Source of the DNA: Parus major
Taxonomy: Eukaryota; Chordata; Aves; Passeriformes; Paridae
Length of the DNA: 64,000 nt
Assembly (NCBI RefSeq): GCF_001522545.3
Contig: NC_031770.1
Location: forward strand, 108,193,664 to 108,257,663
Reading direction: 5' to 3'
Shown here: in pieces, positions 12,059 through 24,775 of the stretch
Layout of the letters: every line of letters begins with the position of its first letter
Numbering within the stretch: position 1 is the first letter of the stretch
Program-made: the position numbers and the translations under genes
The notes under the pieces: model-generated
The model's database searches: none
Told to the model about the DNA's origin: nothing
The model's input: only the letters and a program-made list of their open reading frames with translations

Positions 12059-14845
12059 GACAGCTGCACCAGCAGGGGAAAAAGGGACATCTCCATAATG
12101 CTATATTATTTACTAAAGAACTAAAGCACATTAAAGTCTTGAAAGCCAGGTCGATCTAGAAATCCTGAGGTCTCAACTGAAGCATGTAAGTAAATATTTC
12201 ATAAATGTGATGGTCTGCCTGGCCTTCAATTTGATGTTGGTATGAAATTCACACCACAGAAACAAAGCAATCAGAATTCTTCCTCACACTCTTGTACACT
12301 TGTAGGCAGCACTGCATCAAAATGGGTTGAGGCTAAATTTCTACACTGCCCTCTTTAAATCCAGTGTCATAACAAGTTTAGAAAAGAGGGATTCCAACAA
12401 AAGAGACCAAATAACAGGAAGAGTCAGACAACATTTCATTTTTATCCTGTGGATTGTCCTTTCCATAAATCTGGATATAACTATGAGTATCACATGGGAT
12501 TTCTAATTATGTCATAACAAATAAAATAAACTTAATTAAAAATATGAGTCAGGTTCAAATATTTCTTCTAGAGGACAAAGTCTGGAATTTAGGGCTTTTT
12601 GTCTGAACACAAAATTACCCTGGAAAATAAAAAATTATATTTCATATCAAGAAACTGGCAGAACATTCAATCACTCATTGCTTCCAAGATCAAAAAGTTT
12701 TCTTCTGCTGAGGGAGAGAAGTAGTTTATACTTTTTATGTAGTGGTGAGAGAATGGGGCTTAATACAGTGGTTATAAGATAAGCTGCTAAAAGCTTTTCC
12801 ATAGGAACCATCAACTTAGAATGGGGTTTCCCCCACTGCTAGTGAGATTGGGCCCATATTTTAAGGGTATCTTTGCCAGAGGCCTGCATACATTATAAGT
12901 TGAACAGAACTAATGCTTTTGGCTTTTAACTTTTCTATCAAGCTTAATACTGCTCAGTTTGAAAAGTGTCCTGGTAATAACAACAAAATAACACTCAACA
13001 ACTTTAAATATGATTTTGTCATGCTTTCATATATGGCACAAGGAGGGAGATGGCACAGGGATGTGGAAGGATACTCTAAAAGAAATCCAGAACTTTTACA
13101 TAAGACCACAGGACACTGAGCTCTCTTCTACACTCCAGGTTTCCCTTTAAGTGCCTAAACTCCAGCTGAGTTCAGTGAGAGTTGAGCCACTTAAATCCCT
13201 TTATGAATTGGACACCAGGTTATCACCTTATGGCTTAGATGAATTAGGTGTTTCAGTGGTCCAGAGAAGGGTTCCAAATTGGTTTTTTGTTTTGGTTTTT
13301 TTTTTGAGGATTTCACTGGAGGTCCAGGAATGGCTGAGCCTAGACCCAGGAGCAACTGACAGCTGTAACTTGGAGACTGGGATTTCACAGGGCTGGAACA
13401 AAGGTGCTGTAGAGCATCATTTTCTGGTTAGGATTTGGCAGATTTAAGGACAGTGGGAAGAGGTTTTCTCAATAATTGAGCAGAATTGCTTTACACATTT
13501 CAGCTCAAGGATCAATTTGGTTTTGGCCTTTGCCAAAGCTGCTTCTTAACAACTGACTTGAAAACTGCAAAGATGAACTGTCTTTTTTCCTCCCTGTGGG
13601 GCAACAACATTTTGACATTGCGGTTCCTAAATGATCAGCAAATAATTTTGTATGCTGGAAATGAAGAAAGGGAAGGAAAGAAAATAAAAGATTGAATCTT
13701 TTTCTTTTCCTCCCCCCAAGTTAATGAATTTTTTATAAATGTGTAAGCATGTCACTATTCCAAGCCACATCAAATCACTTTTAAAATCTGTATTTTAAAA
13801 ACAGGAATGTGTATAATATGAATGGCTTAAGGAATAAAATGCAAAAAGATGTTGATGATGCTGGATTAGCAGCCAGCTGGAGAATTAAAAAAGATGAAGA
13901 GAAGAACAAAAAAGCCCGTGTTTCACCAGCCAAGTCAACAACCGTGTTTTTTCAATCGCCCCTCATTATGGAAAAGTGTACTCAGGTTGTCCTGGAATCA
14001 GAGTTCACTGTTTTTAAGGAGTCACATCAGGAAAAAACCTCTTGATATAGTGCAGAGTGTATGACAGGGAACATCTGGACACCAAACTACTGGAGCTGCC
14101 ATGTTTGCAGAGGAATGGCTCTGAGGATGAAATGGAATGAGCTGTAACAAATATGGGATTTTGCTGGCAGCTTTATTTTATTTAAATGCATCCCTGGCTT
14201 CTGAGATATTTCTTTGTTTTGGATAATATTAAAACATGTCAAAAATCCTCTCTCCTTCCTGCCCTTCATTACACATGACAAGGAGTGGATTGCTCTGGCC
14301 ATCTGTAGAGTGGGAATGAATGGGGCTACATCTGGATGGGCCAGGGCTCACATGAGTGCTCACAGCAAGCCCCAAGCAGTTAACCTGAAACCTGTGTGAG
14401 CCAAGACAGTATCACAGTTTTTGCCAGGATTCTGTGAAGCTGTGTTGGAGCCTTGCAGCTAAACATGTCCAGGGCCTGTTTGGGGGCCCTCCCTAAAGTT
14501 AAGCACCTCTGCCAATTCTGCCTGTGCCTAGGAGTTGTGTTTGATAATAACATTTGGCATTTATTGTGTGACATCTTGTGCTTATGAAGCCATTCCCGAG
14601 GCTTTCCTGCAGCCCTACTGAGGAAAGCTTCAAGGGAGAATACAAAAGCACATGTGGCAAAGTGTGGAGGAGGGAGAGCTAATAATGTATGTCTGGACAA
14701 CCAGACATAGACATGGCTTGTGCCAAAGCTGTGCCATGCTGCCAAGGCCTGAAACCCAGCCTGGGAAGAAGCAAGGCAGTGGCTGGGATTCTGGAGCTGC
14801 TGCCATTGATGCTGCTGAGGACTGAGCCAAGGATAATGTGTGAGT

Positions 14846-14930
14846 CCTGGGGACATGATTTAGTGGTGAATGTGATGGTGCTGGGTTAATGTTGGGCTCA
14901 ATGATCTTAGAAAACTTTTACAACCATAAT
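14846..14930 (+). mobile_element. CR1 LINE, 3' end remnant
   Basis: The stretch 'ggggacatgatttagtggtg', followed by a diverged 'gttgggctcaatgatctta', matches the terminal part of a CR1 lineage. The same text recurs in the forward CR1 at 57525-57737 within this window. It is only about 85 bp and degenerate, without clean octamers. Confidence 0.72.
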
Positions 14931-15058
14931 GGGTTTTTGTTTCTTTGATTCAGTGATGATTGGGAAGCCACCCCCATCTCCTGCCTGTGAGCTGCTGCAA
15001 GAGGTCTCTCCCACTTGGTTCTCTTGTTCAGGTATGTGTTCCAAAGCTGTCAGGCATA

Positions 15059-15830
15059 TCTCTCCTCTCCTCTCCTCTCCTCTCCTCTCCTCTCCTCTCC
15101 TCTCCTCTCCNNNNNNNNNNNNNNNNNNNNNNNNNNNNNNNNNNNNNNNNNNNNNNNNNNNNNNNNNNNNNNNNNNNNNNNNNNNNNNNNNNNNNNNNNN
15201 NNNNNNNNNNNNNNNNNNNNNNNNNNNNNNNNNNNNNNNNNNNNNNNNNNNNNNNNNNNNNNNNNNNNNNNNNNNNNNNNNNNNNNNNNNNNNNNNNNNN
15301 NNNNNNNNNNNNNNNNNNNNNNNNNNNNNNNNNNNNNNNNNNNNNNNNNNNNNNNNNNNNNNNNNNNNNNNNNNNNNNNNNNNNNNNNNNNNNNNNNNNN
15401 NNNNNNNNNNNNNNNNNNNNNNNNNNNNNNNNNNNNNNNNNNNNNNNNNNNNNNNNNNNNNNNNNNNNNNNNNNNNNNNNNNNNNNNNNNNNNNNNNNNN
15501 NNNNNNNNNNNNNNNNNNNNNNNNNNNNNNNNNNNNNNNNNNNNNNNNNNNNNNNNNNNNNNNNNNNNNNNNNNNNNNNNNNNNNNNNNNNNNNNNNNNN
15601 NNNNNNNNNNNNNNNNNNNNNNNNNNNNNNNNNNNNNNNNNNNNNNNNNNNNNNNNNNNNNNNNNNNNNNNNNNNNNNNNNNNNNNNNNNNNNNNNNNNN
15701 NNNNNNNNNNNNNNNNNNNNNNNNNNNNNNNNNNNNNNNNNNNNNNNNNNNNNNNNNNNNNNNNNNNNNNNNTCTCCTCTCCTCGAGTCTCCTCTCCTCG
15801 AGTCTCCTCAAGTCTCCTCTCCTCTTCTCA
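15059..15830. repeat. (TCTCC)n satellite-like array spanning an assembly gap
   Basis: About ten perfect TCTCC pentamers precede the gap. After the gap the array continues in a different form: two copies of a 15-bp unit of two pentamers plus TCGAG (15773-15802), then shorter variants fading into pyrimidine-rich DNA. The array therefore has higher-order structure on its downstream side. The purine strand (GGAGA) is known as difficult template for sequencing, which explains the missing centre. Its true length is unknown. Confidence 0.95.
15111..15772. other. Assembly gap (662 Ns)
   Basis: 662 consecutive N bases lie inside the TCTCC array. Nothing can be said of the content beyond the likelihood that it is more of the same repeat. 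Open frames drawn across this gap have no meaning. Confidence 0.99.
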
Positions 15831-18800
15831 TCCTTTTTCTTTGTTTTTTCTTTGTTTTTTTCTTCTATTCTCCTTAGTAGCCCTCAGGCTATAGGATTTA
15901 TGGGGTGTGATTCTGATAGCAAGGGCTGATCAGATCAGCCTGAACTGACCTGACTCGTGGGCATCGTCTTTTCTCCACTCCTGAGCATGTAGAGTTCAGC
16001 CCATGAGGTGAGACTGTTTAGGGAGGTGCTAATTGGTCATAAATGCTGGTTTTCATTTTGTGGATTTTTTTTTTTCTCCTTCAGTGAGCCCCAGGCTGGC
16101 TCAGATTGCAGAATTTATGGATAATTTCACTCTGTATCGAGTGGGCAGCAGTGCCCCTCACTGCAGCAGCGGTGGCTGCGCATCGAGGATGGGGCTGGAA
16201 AGCCCTTGCTGGAGCCCTGACTCATGGTTTACACACCCTTGATCTTGTCCTGAGCTGATTTTCACCAAGGGAGAGGAAACTCATTGCTCAGCATAGGTCA
16301 GGCTTGACTTCCAAACAGCACCATGATGGTGAGAAGAGCAGTGGGTGTCATGGCCAATGTTCTGATGACCACAGGGTGACCCACAGTGAGCGAGCCACTG
16401 ACGGACAGTGGGACAGGTCGGGTCAGTCAGCACTGACTGTGCTGTGGGGAAAGGTCAGCACCTCCAAAAGGGTTTTCATCACTGCTCAAACTGCCCAGTG
16501 CCGAGTCATGGGCATGCTGGAAGTGCCTGGAGTTCAGAGCATCCCCGCCCAGGAGCTGCTGCTTTTGGGGGCCTTCCCAGGGGCTTACCCATCATGGCTG
16601 GGCAGGCAGACTTGTGCCACAGCCCTCTGGCTCCTCACTGCTCTTATCTGCACCCTGTCTAGCCTCCACAGCTATTACTGAGTCAGGAAAATTTCTGAAT
16701 GTAAAGATTACACAGAAAGGGTTTCATGAAAGAAAAATGAAAAAAATAAATATCTGAGCTTTCCCTTTGCTGAGGCCAAGCTGTTGTCAGCTTCAAGAAA
16801 ATGTTTTCTCTTTGTGTTTGGACAGTTTTTCAGATTTATTTCCCTTCCCCTTCTTGGATGAAGGTTGAAGGGATTTCCACAAAATACATTTGGAGGAGCC
16901 AAGCCTTCAACACCAGCAGTTTTCTGTCAGAGTGTTGGAATGATCAATAAATCGGCACTGACTGATCTCAGAGTCTGAGGATGTCTATGAGGCACAAGCA
17001 GCTCTTTTAGGTAAGCTGGAGCAAGTGAGTAAATCCAGTAGCTCTGGAGCCAAACCCAAAAGTGGATGCAAAATCTTATGGGGAGCCAGTGCTGTGATTT
17101 TCAGTACAAGGGTGATGTAATGATTGAGCACAGTTCAAGTAAGTAATCTACTCATCTGTTCACAATTTTGAGTTATGGCTGATGCAGCCACTGCCTGCGA
17201 GCCAGCAAAAAGAGAGTTAGAACTGCACTTATTGAGGCAGGCCAAAGGCAGGGATGGCATCAGCGTGGGGATGGGGTGGGAGTGTGGTTGCACAGTTTGA
17301 AATGTGACTCGGGGTCTAGCCTGAGCCTGAAATTTTGGAGGTAGTTGGGATCTGAACAAACGATTGTGGGTGGACGGTGCACTGAGAGGTTGAGACACCC
17401 TCACCTGATCACTGCCCCAAAGAAGAGAGGCACCAATCCTGTGCACAAATACCAAATCTCAATCCATACCACCCAAGACAGCTACTTTGAACACATACTC
17501 ATCTGCGGTGTTTGAATTCACTTAAGAAAATTTAGAGCCATCCAGGGCCTGACCTTTAGCAAACCACAAAGGCAATCCATAAACCACAGGTCTGGAATCA
17601 GCTTGAGAGGACAAGTAAACCCAACATATTAGCACAGGTTTTCAATGCAGCTGGTTACCAGGGATGTTACAAATGGGAGACACACCATCTCTGTGAGATC
17701 TGAGAGCGTGGAGCTGGATTTGGTCAGGGCTCCACTGAGATCATCCCCCAAAAAGGGGAATAACGCAGCACGACATTTAATAATAGTAAGTGGCTGACTT
17801 CACCGCCAGGCGGAAGCAAAATATTTATAAGTGTCGGAAACCATAAAAACATGACATGATTCATCCTAAAGCAAACAGTTGTTCATGTGAATCTAAGAGC
17901 AGAGGACACATGGAAAGTCCCAAGATGAGACCATCTCCAGAGTGATGTTTCTTGGGCAAAAATCACATATTGCAAACTAAGCAATGTAGGGCCCAGACAG
18001 CTGAAGATCTATTGGGACTGGAATACTCAAGAATGCTCTGTAATTGCTAAATTAAATCCCTCCCCTCAAAATCAATGCCAGAGCAGGTGTTTTTGACAAG
18101 ATGAATGCCATCCCCATACAGTGTACAAATGAGGGATTTTCCACTAATCATGGAAAATCTTTCGGCATTGCACTAAACTGAAACAAATAATCTATTGCAC
18201 TAGTCATTTCTATCAAGCCTTCTCCACTGAAAGTTATATTTTCCCCTCTCTGAGTTCTAAGTTGACTGCAAAGAATAAGAAGATAAAACACACATCTCTT
18301 GAAATATCTGCACAGACACACTACAAAATATTTAGACAGTTTGCCAAGTGGAGTCATGCACAGCTCAGCCCTGAGCTGGTTTCCTTTCTTCCATGGGAGG
18401 AATGATGCATCACACCTTCTGTATGTGTGTCTGGTGACCTCTTATTCATGCCAGGGAGGAAGTGATTTCTCAAAGCTGCAATGTGTTTCTAATGATCTTT
18501 AGTGTTTGTTGTGGCTACTATATCTGGCTCATCAGAAAATCATCTGTGTCTTCATCTCACAGTTGTTCAGTGAAATTATTATTTTAAGTATCGCGACTTT
18601 ATAGTCATATTTGTATATTTTAAGGGTGTTTGAGTCCATACATATAAGACCAGCTGAGGTACTTACCCCATAACTGATTTCAACAGAAATAATATTCCTG
18701 AAAATCATCTTGCTTGTTTTGTAAATGTTACTCCTCTCTGCCACAGGTTTTTGGTATTTCTGAAAACCTTCTAGGAAAAATAATTATCATCTATCTTTCC

Positions 18801-21058
18801 AATTATTTGCCTTAGGACTAGACACCCACAAGTACATGCCCTGGTTACTCCTGATTTCTCAAGGGTTTGTATCTCACAGTTGGTTTTTTTTGGAACTGAG
18901 GGTGCATGTAAACTAACCCTGCATTAGACATCAGAGAATCCACATTACAACAAACCAGTGATGTGGGATGCAGGTGTACTGATGTCTTCTACATCAGAAA
19001 TGCTGGCTGAAGCCTCTGAACTTTTGTCATTTCTGTATCTACCATCTCCTTTTCATGGAGTCTCAGGTATCTAACAAAAACTGGGCTCACAGTGAATTCT
19101 TTTCTTCCCTGGAAGAGTTAAGAGGCGTTTTCTTCTCCATTTAGCCACATATTTTTATTTTTTAAAACTGAAAGAATGTAATACATCTAAGACCTCTAAT
19201 TTGTTATAAAGTTTGATTGAAATGGTTAAAACCCCTCAATGTGAAGATTGTCAGTAGGGAAACACAGACAGTGACTCAGTGTGTCTGAGTGAGCCTGTTT
19301 CCCCAAGGGAGGATTGTTTTTGTCTGAGGAAAACTCTCAAGGCATAAGTTATGACATTTTGCAGCCTGCTGAGCCCAAGTCTGGAAGGTTTCTACTGAAA
19401 TTGCAGGTACCTGTATCCAGGCCCCAGTTTTGAGCTAGAGACTCACACAAAGTGCTGCCTTGCACTTTCAGGTGTTTGGTATCTGAAATGTGGCAGTCCT
19501 TGCCCCTTTTTGCTACTAAATGAATTTTAACCCCTCTAAAATCTTTGTTTTTTCCTAATCCCCATTATGAAAACTCTGGGTATTTGTTTATCATGCTGCA
19601 CTCTTGGTCTCACTGCAATTGGCTTCCCATCCAGAGTAAAACAAGTTTAAAAGAACTGCTGAATCTCTCAGGGGTTGATTCTTCCCTGCTCTGACATAAG
19701 CCAGGAGTAACTCTGTTCAACATCAGTTTCAAAGAGTTCTTAGTAAGAACATGCAATCTAAAAATACCAGGGACTGAGATAAATCTGGACAGCTTTTAAT
19801 TGGGATCAGGGTGGAGTGGCTGCAACCTCTCTGGTAGTGCAGAGGAGGAGGAGATTTAAGACTCCAGCTTGTCCACTTGATGTGATTTGGAACATTATTA
19901 CACCAACTGGGACCAAATACATCCCGGATATTTTCATCTGTCCTCTCTAGGCATTTATACTCTGCTCATTGCCATGATCTGAGTTTTAGTAGTGTGACTC
20001 CTGTGAGTTCTGTTTCCTTCAGGAGCAAATCTGGGCTGGTTGTCTTTCCATCGAGACAGAGGATTGGAGATCACTATTTCATGTTGATATGCAGCTGCCA
20101 AATAATACCTTGATGAAACAATACTTATATAATAAGAAAAGTTCGTTTTTCACTTGCAGTCTACCTAAATAGAGGACAATTTCTGAAAGAGTAACACTGA
20201 TAGAACAGTGTTGCTCTACCTGGTTGTGCAGTCCAGCTCCTCCAAGAACTTTCCCTGAATGTCATCTGGGGTCTGGGTAATGAGCTTGTATTATGCCTTG
20301 GAAAAAGGGAACATTCTATGTTACTTTACAGGCATGGGTTGCTTTGGTCTTTGTCAGTGTTTAAATCTTGTCCTGTCATATTTGAGTGACTTTTCAGGAG
20401 CTTTTCTTGGCTCAAGCAACTCAGCTGTCTTGACAATTCTCTCTCCCTTCCCCTACAGATACCCCATTGAAAGAAAACCCTAATTTCCCCACAGCAAACC
20501 TGACTGTCATCATGTTATGCATTGTTCTGCTTCAGGGTGACCAAAAAACAAGTCAGAGGCAAATCTGACTAATCTCCCTTGAAACTGTGAAACCAGTGAA
20601 AAAAAAATTCAGTTGGGTACAATTCCAGCATTGTACCCAAGGGCCAGCCACAGAATTCAAAAGTGCCTTCAAAGCTACCCAAAGATTTTGTTGCAGTCAT
20701 TAATGCCATTGATATTGTTGCCTGAAACAGTTGCTTTATGCTGCAGTGGACAAAGAATTCCTTCTTATCCCATTGTTTTCAGAGCTTCTGTGTTTGGGAC
20801 GTTCCAGGACTGCTGTAAATTGGTTCAATTCCTTTCTGACATGTCACTCACTAAATGTTCAGGGAGCATTTCTCTAATCCTGTCCAGATGAGCTGTGGAT
20901 TCCAAGAGGTTTCTATTCTGGGATGCAGGCTTCTGCCTATATGCTACTGTTGGGCTCAAGTTCATTCAGAGGAATCCTATTAGTGGCTATGCAGATTTAT
21001 TTCTTTGCTTCTGCAGAATGTGAGCTGAAATTGTTTGGTTTTGCTGGTTGATTTTTCT

Positions 21059-21093
21059 GGGGGGGAATGGGGCGGGGCGGGGGGGGAAGGGGG
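21059..21093 (+). other. G-quadruplex motif
   Basis: Five G runs of 7, 4, 4, 8 and 5 bases are separated by loops of 1-3 bases (AAT, C, C, AA). This fits the canonical intramolecular G-quadruplex pattern very well. It lies in AT-rich surroundings with no CpG island, promoter or gene recognised nearby, so a function is only speculative. Confidence 0.9.
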
Positions 21094-21537
21094 AGATGAT
21101 TGTCCTTCCTTTGCATTTTTCACAAACTGGAGTTCCATTCAGATGAATCAGAGCTTGATTTTCATCAGTTTTCCATAGTGGTTGCTTCCTCCTCCTACCA
21201 ACTTAAATCCGTGGGAATTTTTTTTAGCCCCAGTTCCTTAACATCATTTTAGTGGGACCTCAGAAAGGATTCAAAATTCTGTGTGATCACAGGGAAACAC
21301 ACTGGGTTCATGATCAATCATGATCCACTTCTGGATCATTAAATGTAACTGGAATCAAACTTAAATGGAAATATCAGACTCTGGAGTTTATTTGATCAAC
21401 ATGTGTTAAAAACAATACCTGCTCCCAGTTGGGTATATAACATCACTGATTTCTATTCATATACAGAGTTCTTTTGCAAAATTTTAGCTAAATTTATTCT
21501 TAATGTCAGAAGAAAAAAGGATATTTTTAGGCTGTAT

Positions 21538-21561
21538 AAAAAAAAAAAAAAAAAAAAAAAA
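21538..21561 (+). repeat. Poly-A run (24)
   Basis: Twenty-four consecutive A bases are directly visible. No recognisable SINE or processed pseudogene precedes them, so this is called a homopolymer only. Confidence 0.98.
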
Positions 21562-24500
21562 CCTAAGCAAATTTTTTTTAAACTTCTAGTAGATTTGGTC
21601 TGTGGGGAAAAGATTGGGAATGGGAGGAGTGGGATTCTCTGAAATCAGAGTTTGGATTTGGCAGTTTTAGTGAAAATCCATCCAAATATGGCAAATGTTT
21701 CTGAATATCTCTTCTAAGAGCTGTTTATTAGGATTGAGGCTGTTGATTTTCCCAGAGGGCCTCTGCATTGACCATCACCCAGCTCAGAATTACAGTGCAA
21801 GACCCTGATTTTCTCACCTCCCATGAGGATCCTTTTCATGTGGAGTAGCTGAAAGACTGTGATTATGATGCTTTAATTACTCACCATCCCAGTATCATAC
21901 AGAGCAAGGGAGGAAGCAGCCTCACAGTAATCCTCCTGAATCTGATGGTGAGGATCCTGCCAGCATAATGAAGGAAGAGAGTGGAAGGAGAACTTGCAGG
22001 GTGTGTGGAAAATTTGTGTGGTGTACAGTGAGAGGGAGCTCCAGGCTTTGAGATAGGAGTGGCAGCCAGAAAAGGTGAGGGTGACTGGGGTGACAAGTCT
22101 GATGGCAGCAGTGGAAGGCTCTGTGCTTGGTGTTATAGAGGAGAAAAATGACCGTAGTTATTGTCCCTAAATTATTCAGGGCGCTTTGGCTGCTCCTACT
22201 GATTGGTGTCCTCTGATGTTCAACATTGGGCACTCTTTATTTCAGCGTCAGGGAGTGAATACTTCACATTCTTGTAGAACCTTCCACAATATCCATCACA
22301 CTGGTACCCACATATTTATTTATCAAAGTATTTTATGATATTTTACGAAGTTCCTGTGAAGAGAGTGATGGTAAAACCTGCCTCAAATTAGACCATCCTT
22401 TCAGATGTCCAGTTATCTGTGGCCTGGTTTAGCAGGGATTGCAGGATGTCAGTTTAATTTTAAATTAATTAAATTGAAACAGCAAAATAATTTCAGAAGC
22501 TTCAGAAAATATCTTAAAGTTTTGAAGAGTTCATAACAGTTTTGGGTACTTTTAAAGTTACTCAAATTTTATGTTATGGTCTTTTAGTACCTAAAAAAAT
22601 TATAAAACATGTATATACAATACTAGTCCAAATCAAGGACTGGAACAAATTACGGTGCTTTTTGTTCATCAGTTTGGAGTCTGAGGAGTAAAAATGAGAA
22701 TCCCAACATAGTCCTGTTCATACTGGATGTTTAATTTAAATCATCAGGCAAAAATGTACAAAAAAGGAGAGTGAGAAAAGATGACCCAGATTCTTTCTCA
22801 TTTCCCTCATGACTCTGATGTAATCTCAAGGTTTTCCAGGGAAGGGAGGAAAAAAATGTATTTTTTCATTACAGCAATAGTTTTAAGTCCAAATGAATCT
22901 TACATGCACTGCTCTCTGCTCTGGTTGAGAAAACTTCAAGAGACAATGTCAAGGGATAAGGCTGTCAATTAAGAAGAAATCTGGGAGGAAATTAGAAGGC
23001 AGGGAACAGTGAGGTAGAGAATGTGGCCCAGAAATGAGAATATGACACTGAGTTCTGTTATCAGGTCTCCCAGCCCCTTGCCTATCACTTTCCTTCCTTC
23101 AGTCACCATGTCTCATGGAGCCCAAAACTATAGAATAAGAATGTAAATAGTGTCTGGGAATAATGAAAAAAAAACCAACCCAAACTTTGAAAAACAGTTC
23201 AAATCTGGGTTTGAACTTCATTATCAGAACTTTTTTTTGAGACCTGGAAGTCATATTCAGATAGATGTTCATGTATTTATTGCATTAATCATATCAGAAA
23301 CATTTTACTGTGACAGATGGCTTCTTTTCTCTATTAACACAGATATCTCAGAGATGTCTTGATGCTCATCACCAATTAAGATGCTGAAGTCAACTCCCCA
23401 CTGCAGAAGACCACCATAAATCAACACTTTAAGTGAAGGAGGTAGAAAAAGGTTACTGATTTCTTTTTCTTCAACTCAAAGTGAATTTGTAAAAGCAGCA
23501 AAGGTTCATTCAAACTCTGAGACACTAAATATTTGTGAGGAACAAGAATTGCAGTATTTTCCAAACAGATTTAGTATAGAAAAAGCAAGTTGGAGGAAGG
23601 GTGGGAATTGGAAGACTTGGACAAATACACGTGTGCCAGTGCTGCCTTTCTGGAGGAACTGTAGTCCTCAGCGTGAGACAAGTTTGTTCTTCTCCATCAG
23701 CAGTTTCTCTTCCCCATTGCTTAGTTTAGAAAATGAGTCTCCAATGTTTTGTTTTCTTGATGTCCAGAAATCAGACAATGAAATCATAAGCACATGGTCC
23801 ATGAAAAAAGTTGCTGACATGCAAGTACAGATGAATGGGCTGAAACTCCATCCTTGGAACTGCCTTACAAAGTGCTCCAGTGGGACCTTCTGAGATATTT
23901 TTACTGTGGCCTGATGTGCTACTTCTGTATTAAGGCCTGGTCCTAAGGCTTGACTGGTTAGAGTGCTAAATTATTATAAGAGTCCCATGATGGCTTAGGC
24001 CAACTATTACTCTCCCAGACAGTTCCCAGAACACAGGTCAAGACTTGACAAGCCCAAGATGCTCTCCCAGTTGGCCTCTCTGTGTCCAGTCACAGCTGCT
24101 TTCAGACTGTTCAACATCTGGGCTGGGACCCTCTTGGCACACACAGGAGCAGCACAGTGGCCACATCTACAAGGCTTTTAGAACCCACCTTCCTTGGCTC
24201 CTCAGATCAAAAAGGAGAGATCACACCTAGACCCCAGACCTTTCTCTGGGATAATTGCTATCCCCAGCACAACTCCCAAGCTACTTCCTTGGCTGGAAGT
24301 GCTGTCAGACCTGCACTTCTCTCATGTCATTGACTGTAGGTACGAGGTGAGAGGAATTTCTTTAAATTCATAAGGATGTAGATCTCCTTAGTGTAGATGG
24401 AGGTGCTTCCAGAAAGCAGGTGTTGAAACTTGGTGCTCAGCTTCATCCTTGGAAAGAGGTGTTTGTCTTCTCTTGGTTGACAGGGACCTTTTACAGAGGA

Positions 24501-24646
24501 AAACCACCCAGAGCAGACAGTGACAGCAGCCATTTTTGCTGTTTCCAAAAAGGGGTTTGGGGAGAGTGCAGCTCAGTGCATCTCCTGGTGAGTGGTCCAT
24601 AGTAGATATGGTATTTCCTATGTTTGGTGCATCCCAACAGGACTAC

Positions 24647-24775
24647 AAATCCCTGGAAACGTTCATGGCCAGGTTGGATGGAGCCTGAGCAACCTTTTCT
24701 CTGTTTGACCTTAGGAAGGTGGAACCATATGGTCTTTAAAGTTCCTTCCAAGCCAAGCCTTTCTATGTTTCTGTA
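24647..24775 (+). mobile_element. CR1 LINE, 3' end fragment
   Basis: Forward CR1 3' UTR is recognised from 'catggccaggttggatggag', 'tatggtctttaaagttcctt' and a decayed final octamer region ('ctatgtttctgta'). About 130 bp remain and several diagnostic positions have changed, so it is an older copy. Confidence 0.88.

Larger units (their letters stand above)
6691..14845. other. Long, mostly unique non-coding interval
   Basis: No exon, RNA gene or interspersed repeat is recognised over about 8 kb. It contains an (AT)n microsatellite at 7419-7450, an exact 29-bp tandem duplication at 12001-12058 and short A runs near 7770 and 11070. A CpG-containing block at about 8400-8850 stands out from its AT-rich surroundings and carries homeodomain-like TAAT cores. 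The frames that stay open here (for example 14380-14856 on the minus strand, 158 codons) show no recognisable domain. Confidence 0.55.
15831..24645. other. Long unique non-coding interval
   Basis: No exon, RNA gene or interspersed repeat is recognised. A pyrimidine tract ending in CAG at 16064-16084 resembles a splice acceptor, but the frame that follows (to 16242) has no recognisable protein similarity and no convincing donor was found. The interval contains a palindromic CCGCCAGGCGG (17803-17813), a strong G-quadruplex motif (21059-21093) and a 24-base A run (21538-21561). The remainder looks like single-copy AT-rich DNA. Confidence 0.55.

Noticed and set aside
14380..14856. 158-codon open frame on the minus strand
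   Set aside because: It overlaps a CR1 remnant at its end, has no recognised motif, and a frame of this length is expected about once by chance in a window this size.
14929..15929. Several 250-320-codon frames
   Set aside because: They are mostly runs of unknown residues across the N gap, with Ser-Leu-Pro or Glu-Arg repeats from TCTCC on either side.
16033..16242. Possible exon after a splice-acceptor-like tract
   Set aside because: The polypyrimidine-CAG signal at 16064-16084 is good, but the peptide is unfamiliar and no suitable donor or upstream exon is visible.
17803..17813. Palindrome CCGCCAGGCGG as a CTCF or AP-2 site
   Set aside because: It does not fit either consensus well enough; chance palindromes of this length are expected in 64 kb.
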